From Vicinamibacterales bacterium (lineage in GTDB: Bacteria > Acidobacteriota > Vicinamibacteria > Vicinamibacterales > 2-12-FULL-66-21), in assembly GCA_035699745.1 (NCBI GenBank), contig DASSPH010000099.1:62001-126000 (forward strand): a DNA stretch of 64,000 bases, read 5' to 3'. Position numbers and translations under genes: made by a program. The first letter of the stretch is position 1, and each line of letters starts with the position of its first letter. The notes beneath the pieces were generated by a model that worked only from the letters and a program-made list of their open reading frames with translations, searched no databases and was not told where the DNA came from. This document shows positions 51,932 through 58,950 of this stretch, piece by piece.

Positions 51932-53467
51932 GTGGCGGCCACCGCGGTCGGCGCCGGCATCCTGATCAGCCGCCTCGCGGGGCTGGTGCGCGTCTCGCTG
52001 TTCGCGAACTACCTCGGGCAGCAGACGATCGAGGCGGACGCCTTCACGGCGGCGTTCCGCATTCCCAATCTGCTGCAGAACCTGTTCGGCGAGGGGGCGC
52101 TCTCCGGCGCCTTCATCCCGATCCACTCCGCACTGCGCGCCCGCGGCGAGGAACGGGCCGCGGCGCAGGCGGCACGGACGTTCTTTGCGCTGCTGACCCT
52201 CGTGGTCTCGACGATCGTCCTGATCGGCATCCTCGCGACGCCGTGGATCATCCCGGCGCTCGCGCCGGGGTTCACCGGCGCGAAGCGGGACCTCACCATC
52301 CGGCTGGTGCGGATACTGTTTCCCGGCGCCGGATTGCTGGTCGCGTCCGCGTGGTGCCTCGCCGTCCTCAACAGTCACCGGAAATTCCTGCTCTCGTACA
52401 CGGCGCCGGTCGCGTGGAACGCGGCGATGATCGGCTGCCTGCTGCGGTTCGGCGGGCACACCGCGCTGGACACGCTCGCGGTCTATCTCGCCTGGGCGTC
52501 CGTGATCGGCAGCTTTCTGCAGTTCGCGGTGCAGGCGCCGCTCGCGTTCGCCCTGTCGCGCCACGACGGCAGCATGGCGCTGACCGATCCGGTACGGCAG
52601 GCGGTCCGGAACTTCTTTCCCGTGCTGATCAGCCGCGGCGCCGTGCAGCTGAACGGCTACATCGACGCGATGATCGCCAGCCTGCTGCCGACCGGCGCGG
52701 TGGCCGCGATCTCGAACGCGCAGCTGATCTACACGCTTCCCGTCAGCCTGTTCGGCGTCTCGATTTCCGCCGCCGAACTGCCGGCGATGTCGGGCGACGC
52801 CGCCACCGGCGACGGCTACGGCGCGCTGCGGTCCCGGCTCGAGAGCGCCCTTCGCCGCCTCGCCTTCTTCGTCGTCCCATCCGCCGTCGCCTTCGCCGCG
52901 CTGGGTGACGTCATCGCCGGCGCGCTCCTGCAGCGCGGGCGGTTCACCCCGGAGGACGCGCAGATCGTCTGGATGATCCTCGCCGGGTCGTCCGCCGGCC
53001 TGCTGGCATCGACGATGGGCAGGCTGTACGCGGTCGCGCACTATGCGATCGGCGACACGAAGCGTCCGCTGCGGATCGCATTGGTGCGGCTGGCGTGTTC
53101 CTCGGCGCTCGGCTACGCGATCGCCGTGGTGGTGCCGCCCCGTCTGGGGCTCGATCGGATGTGGGGCGCGGCAGGCCTGGCGCTGTCGTCCGGATTGGTG
53201 GGCTGGCTCGAGTTCATCCTGCTCCGCCGCAGTCTGAACGAACGGATCGGCCGCACCGGCGTCCGCGCCGGTTATGCCACGCGGCTGTGGACGGCAGCGG
53301 TCGCCGGAGCGGCCATCGGTTATTCAGTGAAGCTGCTGCTGCCGCCGCTCGATCCGATCCTGCGCGGCGCGCTGGTCCTGCCGGCCTTCGGCGTGGTGTA
53401 CCTCGGGATGGCGTTCGCGATGCGGGTGCCGATGCCCGGACTCGGAAGGGGTCCGGGGCGGGTCTGA
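51932..53467 (+). CDS. murJ: Lipid II flippase MurJ
   Basis: A 511-aa MOP-superfamily transporter that flips lipid II across the inner membrane. It has about 14 helices and the family elements ISRLAGLVRVSLFANYLG, DAFTAAFRIPNLLQNLFGEGALSGAFIP, QLIYTLPVSLFGVSISAAELPAMS and AVAHYAIGDTKRPLRIALVRL. The start is a GTG; the in-frame TGA of the preceding peptidase gene lies just upstream, so no longer N-terminus is possible. Confidence 0.95.
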   Translation: MAATAVGAGILISRLAGLVRVSLFANYLGQQTIEADAFTAAFRIPNLLQNLFGEGALSGAFIPIHSALRARGEERAAAQAARTFFALLTLVVSTIVLIGILATPWIIPALAPGFTGAKRDLTIRLVRILFPGAGLLVASAWCLAVLNSHRKFLLSYTAPVAWNAAMIGCLLRFGGHTALDTLAVYLAWASVIGSFLQFAVQAPLAFALSRHDGSMALTDPVRQAVRNFFPVLISRGAVQLNGYIDAMIASLLPTGAVAAISNAQLIYTLPVSLFGVSISAAELPAMSGDAATGDGYGALRSRLESALRRLAFFVVPSAVAFAALGDVIAGALLQRGRFTPEDAQIVWMILAGSSAGLLASTMGRLYAVAHYAIGDTKRPLRIALVRLACSSALGYAIAVVVPPRLGLDRMWGAAGLALSSGLVGWLEFILLRRSLNERIGRTGVRAGYATRLWTAAVAGAAIGYSVKLLLPPLDPILRGALVLPAFGVVYLGMAFAMRVPMPGLGRGPGRV

Positions 53468-53473
53468 GCGCTT

Positions 53474-54013
53474 TTACCCGCCGGAGGTCACGCCCGAGCC
53501 CTCGACCCACCGGTGCCGCCGCGCGCGCGACACCGCGTCGAGCACCGTCTCCTGCGACAGCGGCTTGCGCAGCAGCAGGAAGACGCCGTACTCCTCGACG
53601 CGCTGCAGGCGCACCGGATCCATCACTCCCGTCATCAGGATCACGACCGGCGGGTGCGGCTGCCGCCGCAGCCGCTCGCAGACGGCAAGGCCGTCGGGCG
53701 GAGGGATCACGAGATCGAGCAGCACGATGTCGGGACGATGCGCGAGCGCGGACTCGAGGGCCTGCCGGCCGGACGTCGCCGTGACGACGTCGTAGCCCTC
53801 GTCTTCGAGCCACATTTCGATCAGCGACACCAGCTGATCCGAATCGTCGACGACGAGCACGCGCACCGGCGGTACGCGCGCGCGTCCCGACGTGCCCGCC
53901 GTCAGGTGCACCATCCACACGCGATTACACTTCTCGCACTGGTAGAACGCACGGGCATCCTCATGGCCCGCCGGCACCGCCGGAACTCCGCATCGCGCAC
54001 AGCGAATGTCCAT
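53474..54013 (-). CDS. Response regulator with N-terminal zinc-ribbon
   Basis: A 179-aa protein. Residues 1-34 hold two Cys pairs (CARCG and CEKCN) of a zinc ribbon, then a short linker. A receiver runs from about 50 to 165, with VVDDSDQ, phospho-acceptor Asp in DIVLLDLVIPP, Thr in LMTGVM and Lys in LLRKPLS. A zinc ribbon ahead of a lone receiver is uncommon and might bind DNA or a partner. No kinase is adjacent. Confidence 0.85.
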   Translation of the reverse strand: MDIRCARCGVPAVPAGHEDARAFYQCEKCNRVWMVHLTAGTSGRARVPPVRVLVVDDSDQLVSLIEMWLEDEGYDVVTATSGRQALESALAHRPDIVLLDLVIPPPDGLAVCERLRRQPHPPVVILMTGVMDPVRLQRVEEYGVFLLLRKPLSQETVLDAVSRARRHRWVEGSGVTSGG

Positions 54014-54145
54014 AAGACGACGGCTCCGGACCGCGTGTGCATCGGGACACTACGGCAGGGAGCGTGAAAGCTGGGGCACCGCCGGAGAGAGCAAGAAAGA
54101 CGCCGTCGCCTCGATTACACTTGCGTTTCTCAGGAGACCGATCAC

Positions 54146-55423
54146 ATGCGCGTATCCAGACGAAAGTTCGTTCAGGCTGCGGCTGCCGCGGGCGCCGCGC
54201 TCGTCCCCGGCAGTGCCGCCGAGGCGCAGGGACGCGGCGGCGGGAATCCCGTGCCCACGTCAATCCTCGCGCTCCAGCCGCTGCCCAACCCCGCGCCGCC
54301 GATCGCGGATGACGAACGCCGCGCGCGCATCGCGAAAGCCCAGCGGCTGATGGCCGAGCAGGGCATCGGCGCGATCGTGCTCGAGAGCGGCACGAGCATG
54401 TCCTACTTCGTAAACGTCCGCTGGGGCCTGAGCGAACGCCCGTTCCTGCTGGTGATGCCGGCGAAGGGGGAACCGGCCTATATCTGCCCGGGGTTCGAGG
54501 AGCAGCGGGCGCGCGAGGTGATCCGCTTCTCGACCGACGTCCGCGTCTGGCAGGAGGACGAAGATCCGCTGCGGCTCGTCGGCGGCATCCTGAAGGATCG
54601 CGGCGTCGCGACCGCCAGAATCGGCGTCGAAGAGCGCGTGCGGTTCTTCATCGCGGACGCGCTCGGCAAGGCGCTGCCCGCGTCGCAGGTGGTACTCGCC
54701 ACGCCGATCACCGCGGGCTGCCGCATGTACAAGTCGCCCGCCGAGATCGCGAACATGCAGTACGCGAACGACATCACCATCGCCGGCTTCAAGGCGGGAC
54801 TCGCCACGCTGCGTGAAGGAATGACGCAGGGAGATCTTGCCGCCAACATCGGCGCCGCGTTCCGGCAGCTCGGCGCCAGCGGCGGCGTCTCGGTCTCGTT
54901 CGGCAAGTACACTGCGTTCCCGCACGGCAGCATCGAGCCGCAGCGGCTCAAGGACGGCGACTTCGTCCAGATCGACAACGGCGTCAGCTGGAACGGCTAC
55001 CAGGCGGACATCACGCGCACGGCCGTCTTCGGCAAACCCACCGCACGGCAGACGGAGGTCTGGAATCTCGAGAAGAAGGCGCAGGCCGCCGCCTTCGCGG
55101 CGGCGCAGGTCGGCGCGACCTGCGAGTCGGTGGATGCGGCGGCGCGCAAGGTGATCACCGATGCCGGGTTCGGTCCCGGCTACAAGGTGCCCGGGCTTCC
55201 CCACCGCACCGGCCACGGCATCGGGATGGACGGCCACGAGTGGACGAACTTCGTGAAGGGAAACACCACGAAGCTCGCGCCCGGGATGTGCTTCAGCGAC
55301 GAGCCGATGATCGCGATCTACGGCGAGTTCGGCGTCCGCCTCGAGGACTGTCTCTACATCACGCCGGACGGACCGAAGTTCTTCACGCCGCCCAGCCCGG
55401 CGATCGATCAGCCGTTCGCATGA
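54146..55423 (+). CDS. Tat-exported M24-family (Xaa-Pro peptidase-like) enzyme
   Basis: A 425-aa pita-bread metallopeptidase. The N-terminus MRVSRRKFVQAAAAAGAALVPG is a twin-arginine signal. The N-terminal creatinase-like domain spans about 45-185. The catalytic domain has metal ligands in QIDNGVSWNGYQADITRT, HRTGHGIGMDGHE, DEPMIAIYGEFGVRLEDC. It likely cleaves X-Pro dipeptides in the periplasm. AGGAG lies 9 nt before the ATG. The stop overlaps the next ATG by 4 bp. Confidence 0.92.
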   Translation: MRVSRRKFVQAAAAAGAALVPGSAAEAQGRGGGNPVPTSILALQPLPNPAPPIADDERRARIAKAQRLMAEQGIGAIVLESGTSMSYFVNVRWGLSERPFLLVMPAKGEPAYICPGFEEQRAREVIRFSTDVRVWQEDEDPLRLVGGILKDRGVATARIGVEERVRFFIADALGKALPASQVVLATPITAGCRMYKSPAEIANMQYANDITIAGFKAGLATLREGMTQGDLAANIGAAFRQLGASGGVSVSFGKYTAFPHGSIEPQRLKDGDFVQIDNGVSWNGYQADITRTAVFGKPTARQTEVWNLEKKAQAAAFAAAQVGATCESVDAAARKVITDAGFGPGYKVPGLPHRTGHGIGMDGHEWTNFVKGNTTKLAPGMCFSDEPMIAIYGEFGVRLEDCLYITPDGPKFFTPPSPAIDQPFA

Positions 55424-56238
55424 AGCGGCGATTTCTGCTTCACGCGGCCGCCGCGCTCGCCGTGTCGGGCGCCGCGGCGTGCGCCTCTCTCCCGTGGTCG
55501 CGGCCGCAGCCGATCCGCGTGCTCGTGCTCAACATGCACGCCGGAAAGGATGCGAAGGGGGCGGACAACCTCGACGGAGTCGCGCGCCTGATCGACGCGG
55601 CCCGCCCCGACATCGTCCTGCTGCAGGAAGTCGATCGCGGCACGGCGCGGTCGGGCAACGTGGATCAGATCGCGCGGCTGGCGGAGGCCACCGGCTACGC
55701 CGCCGCGTTCGCGCCGAGCCTGGTGAGCTACCAGGGCGGTCAATACGGCATCGCCGCGCTCGCACGGGCGTTCGTCGGCTATCACTCCACGATCCCGCTG
55801 GCGGTCACGCCGGTGCAGACGCGCGCCGGCGGCTCGCGCGAGCCGCGGGTCGCGCTGCTCGCCTTCGTCACCGTCCGCGGATCGTCGTGGCGCCTCGTCA
55901 ACACCCACGTCGATCCGTCCGACGCGGCGGCGCGCGCGCAGGAACTGAAGCAGATCGCGGACCTCGCCCGTCAGCAGCAGGCGGAAGGACGTCCGCTCGT
56001 GGTTGGCGGCGATCTGAACGCGACCCCGGACGACGCCGGTCTCGAAGCGCTTCGCGCCGCGGGACTGCGGGACGCGTGGGTGGAGTGCGGCACGGGGGAC
56101 GGCTTCACGTACCCCGCGGACAAGCCGGCGAAGCGAATCGATTACCTGTGGCTTGCCGGGTCGCTGCATTGCGCGTCGGCGGCGGTGATCGACAGCACGA
56201 TCTCGGATCACCGGCCGCTGCTGGTGACGTTGAAGTAG
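55420..56238 (+). CDS. Endonuclease/exonuclease/phosphatase-fold lipoprotein
   Basis: A 272-aa EEP-superfamily hydrolase. It has a lipoprotein signal (AAAALAVSGAAAC, Cys21). Catalytic elements are VLNMHAG, DIVLLQEVDRG (metal Glu), VNTHVDP, VVGGDLNATPDD and the final TISDHRPLLV (catalytic Asp-His). The substrate could be nucleic acid or a phospho-compound in the envelope. It overlaps the M24 peptidase by 4 bp, so the two are translated together. Confidence 0.88.
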   Translation: MKRRFLLHAAAALAVSGAAACASLPWSRPQPIRVLVLNMHAGKDAKGADNLDGVARLIDAARPDIVLLQEVDRGTARSGNVDQIARLAEATGYAAAFAPSLVSYQGGQYGIAALARAFVGYHSTIPLAVTPVQTRAGGSREPRVALLAFVTVRGSSWRLVNTHVDPSDAAARAQELKQIADLARQQQAEGRPLVVGGDLNATPDDAGLEALRAAGLRDAWVECGTGDGFTYPADKPAKRIDYLWLAGSLHCASAAVIDSTISDHRPLLVTLK

Positions 56239-56244
56239 CTGAAC

Positions 56245-56307
56245 GGTAACCGGTAACCGGTAACCGGTTACCGGTTACCGGTTACCGGTTGCCGGTTGCC
56301 GGTTGCC
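56245..56307. repeat. Tandem 7-bp repeat (GGTTACC family), 9 units
   Basis: Nine perfect 7-bp units in three blocks: three GGTAACC, three GGTTACC and three GGTTGCC. It lies between the EEP gene and the convergent S9 peptidase gene, and it encodes the last residues and the stop codon of the latter. It belongs to the same 7-mer family as 19999-20040. Confidence 0.95.
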
Positions 56308-58440
56308 CGCCGGTTGCGGCTTCAGATGCCTGGCAAAGAAGTCGTCGACTCTCGTCCATGCGTCGCGCAGCACGTGCTCGCGCGTGAAGTAGTGGAGCTC
56401 GCCGGGATACGTCATGAACTCCACCAGCGGCCCTTTGTTGTTCTTCAGCAGCGCATCGATCAGCCGCACCGAGTGCAGATACGGCACGTTGACATCCGCT
56501 GTACCGTGCAGCACCAGCAGCGGCGTGACCAGCCGGTCCACGTGTGAGACCGGCGAGGCCTGCGCGTAGACCTTCGGGTTCTGCTCCGGCGTGCCGATGC
56601 GGCTCACCGTCCACCCGCCGTGATACGGGTCCTCGTAATACATCGCGTAATCGACGACGCCCGCGACGTTCACCGCCGCCTGGAATGCCGCCGGCCGTTC
56701 CGTCACCGCGAGCATCGTGAAGAATCCGCCGTAGCTGAGTCCCCAGATGCCGAGCCGGTTGGCGTCCACGTAGGGCAGCGTCTTCAAATAGTCCGCGCTC
56801 ATCGCCGCGTCCTTGAAGTCGTTGCCCCCCACGTCCATGTAGACGCCTTCGCGCCACGCCGATCCGTAGCCGATGCTGCCGCGGTAGTCCGGGGCGAGGA
56901 CGACGTAGCCCTTCTGCAGCAGGTACTGGTGGAAGCTGTAGTACACGGCGTAGTTGCGCTGCACGTGCCAGCCGTCGTAGTTCTGGTTCACGCCGTCGCC
57001 GTGCACCCAGACGATGGCCGGGTGCTTCCTGGCGCGATCGAGGTTCTTCGGCACGAAGAGATACGCCGGCACCGGTTTCCCGTCCGGGCCGGGATACTGG
57101 ACCAGCTGCGGCTCGACGAACTGCGAGCGATCGACGCCGGCCGGCATCGAATCGGTCAGCCGTACCGGCCTGGCGTTCGGCGTTGTCGTGTCGATGACGT
57201 AGAGGTCGGCGGAGTTCTGTGGATCGGTGTGCTGGTACACCAGCCAGCGGCCGTCGGGCGACCACTGCGCATCCGTGTTGGTGCCGCGCCCGGATGTGAC
57301 GGTACGGATCTCCTTCCCCGGCGCATCCCCGGCGAGCGACAGGATGCGGATGTGGCGCTGGCCGGGATTCGCTCCTTCATTGGAGTCGAACGCGATCTCC
57401 CGGCTGTTCGGGGACCACGAGGGACGCCACGCTTCATACGAGCCCTTGGTGAGCTGGATCGGCTCGCCTCCGTCCGGCTTCATCACGTACAGGTGATCCC
57501 ACCCGTCGCGATCGCTGAGGAACGAAATCCACTGCCCGTCCGGCGACGCCTGCGAGCCGCCGCGCGCGTCGCCCGTCATGCTCCAGAACTTGTCCTTGAC
57601 GTCCTCGGTCAGGACCTTCGGCTCGCCGCCTTCGGTCGACCCGAGCAGGATCGCGCGCCGCTTGTAGTCGGGGCTCTGGCGATCGAGGATGAACCGCGTC
57701 CGATCGACCCAGCGGGGCCCGCCGCGGCCGCCGAATCCGCCGCCCGGACCGCCGTCGTAGCGGCGGATCTTCCCGTCCGTCAGGTTCAGCACGTACATGT
57801 CCGGCGGCGGACCGGGGATCCGCTCGGTGATGGTGTAAATGATCTTCGACCCCGAGTACTCGGGCGTCTGCTCGTGCCGCTTGGTCTCCCCGCGGCCGCC
57901 GGCGCCGGTCAGCGCCAGACGGGTGTCGTCGATCCAGGTGATCGCCGTCGGCGGCACGTTCACAGTCGCGATCACGTCGTCGCTGCCCTCGGTGAGCGAG
58001 CGGACACGGATGGCGCCGCGATCGCCGACATAGGCGACGCGCGTGCCGTCCCGCGACACGCTCGGGCTGCGAAAGGTGACACCCGGCAGCGGCCGCGCCG
58101 CGCCCCCTTCGAGCGGAATCGTCATCAGCTCTCCCTGCTGGAAGAACTGGATGCCGTCGCTCCTGGCGCTCCAGAAATAGCCCTGCGGGGCGTCCGTGTC
58201 GGTGAGCGCCCGCGGTTTCGCGCTGCCGTCCGCCGGCACGACGTAGAGATTGGAGACGCCGGCGCGGTCCCACGTGAACGCAATCCACTTGCTGTCGCGC
58301 GACCACTGCGGGCCGGACGGGTGCCTGATGTCGATCAACTGATCGATGGTGAGGGTGCGGCTGGCGGGCCGCTGAGCGGCGGGCATGGCGGACACCGCCA
58401 GGGTCAGCGATGTCAGCGAGATCGCGAGCAGCGTGCGCAT
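56275..58440 (-). CDS. Exported S9-family prolyl oligopeptidase-like peptidase
   Basis: A 721-aa serine peptidase. Signal peptide MRTLLAISLTSLTLAVSAMPA. An N-terminal beta-propeller (about 30-450) is followed by an alpha/beta hydrolase domain. The nucleophile Ser is in WGLSYGGFF (GxSxGG), the Asp in GTADVNVPYLHS and the His in GELHYFTREH. It is typical of dipeptidyl-peptidase-IV-like enzymes of the Acidobacteriota periplasm. The last 13 residues (from PAGNRQPATGNR) and the TAA stop come from the 7-bp repeat array. Confidence 0.93.
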   Translation of the reverse strand: MRTLLAISLTSLTLAVSAMPAAQRPASRTLTIDQLIDIRHPSGPQWSRDSKWIAFTWDRAGVSNLYVVPADGSAKPRALTDTDAPQGYFWSARSDGIQFFQQGELMTIPLEGGAARPLPGVTFRSPSVSRDGTRVAYVGDRGAIRVRSLTEGSDDVIATVNVPPTAITWIDDTRLALTGAGGRGETKRHEQTPEYSGSKIIYTITERIPGPPPDMYVLNLTDGKIRRYDGGPGGGFGGRGGPRWVDRTRFILDRQSPDYKRRAILLGSTEGGEPKVLTEDVKDKFWSMTGDARGGSQASPDGQWISFLSDRDGWDHLYVMKPDGGEPIQLTKGSYEAWRPSWSPNSREIAFDSNEGANPGQRHIRILSLAGDAPGKEIRTVTSGRGTNTDAQWSPDGRWLVYQHTDPQNSADLYVIDTTTPNARPVRLTDSMPAGVDRSQFVEPQLVQYPGPDGKPVPAYLFVPKNLDRARKHPAIVWVHGDGVNQNYDGWHVQRNYAVYYSFHQYLLQKGYVVLAPDYRGSIGYGSAWREGVYMDVGGNDFKDAAMSADYLKTLPYVDANRLGIWGLSYGGFFTMLAVTERPAAFQAAVNVAGVVDYAMYYEDPYHGGWTVSRIGTPEQNPKVYAQASPVSHVDRLVTPLLVLHGTADVNVPYLHSVRLIDALLKNNKGPLVEFMTYPGELHYFTREHVLRDAWTRVDDFFARHLKPQPAGNRQPATGNR

Positions 58441-58483
58441 CGGATTCCTCCCGGGTCAGCGTCTACGGTACATCAAAGCGTAG

Positions 58484-58489
58484 TAACAT
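58484..58489 (+). promoter_or_regulatory. Candidate -10 before the pseudo-receiver gene
   Basis: TAACAT lies 8 nt before the ATG at 58498 in the 57-bp divergent gap; no Shine-Dalgarno seen. Modest match. Confidence 0.3.
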
Positions 58490-58497
58490 CCCGCGGC

Positions 58498-58878
58498 ATG
58501 AATCCCGAATCAGAGCGGCGCGGCAGTCCGGATCGGCGCCGCAGCCCGCGCGGCGGCCGGCGTCCAGGCGACACCATGGGCTACTCCCCCCTCGTCATGG
58601 TGGCGGATGACGACGCCAGCAACGGCGCGCGGTGCGTGGCGATCCTGGCGAAGCTGCGCTTTGCGGTGGCGCCGGCCCATTCCGTGGAAGAAGCGGTGAA
58701 GGTCCTGCACGCGCTCCGGCCGAATCTCATCGTCGCGCGCCTGGCCGACGAGCCGGAACTGCGCCGCCAGATGGCCAAGGACCCGGCGCTCGGCCAGATC
58801 CCCATCGTCACGATGACGGCCGCCAACGACGATCCCGAGATCCTCATCGAGGAGATCCGCGCCGCGCTGCGCCGCTGA
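58498..58878 (+). CDS. Degenerate response regulator (pseudo-receiver)
   Basis: A 126-aa protein. The N-terminal 25 residues are very basic (RRGSPDRRRSPRGGRRPGD). A receiver fold follows, with the acidic VADDDASN and the Thr strand IPIVTMTA. The strand that normally carries the phospho-acceptor Asp reads PNLIVARLADEP, and the usual Lys-Pro is missing, so phosphorylation is unlikely. The stop is 3 bp before the first palindrome of the ADOP promoter. Confidence 0.75.
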   Translation: MNPESERRGSPDRRRSPRGGRRPGDTMGYSPLVMVADDDASNGARCVAILAKLRFAVAPAHSVEEAVKVLHALRPNLIVARLADEPELRRQMAKDPALGQIPIVTMTAANDDPEILIEEIRAALRR

Positions 58879-58881
58879 CTT

Positions 58882-58950
58882 CCCATCGGCACACGATGGG
58901 CGTTGACTTTTCCCGCTAACCTCCGCATGCTCCCATCGTCTAACGATGGG
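58882..58950. promoter_or_regulatory. Twin palindromic operators with promoter, ADOP-PadR unit
   Basis: Two 19-bp palindromes CCCATCG-N5-CGATGGG (58882-58900 and 58932-58950) have identical arms and different centres. Their centres are 50 bp apart, about five helical turns. TTGACT (58903-58908), a 17-bp gap and CATGCT (58926-58931) form a weak sigma-70 promoter between them. The second palindrome covers the probable start of transcription and the first ATG. The best candidate binder is the PadR protein encoded downstream. Confidence 0.65.
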
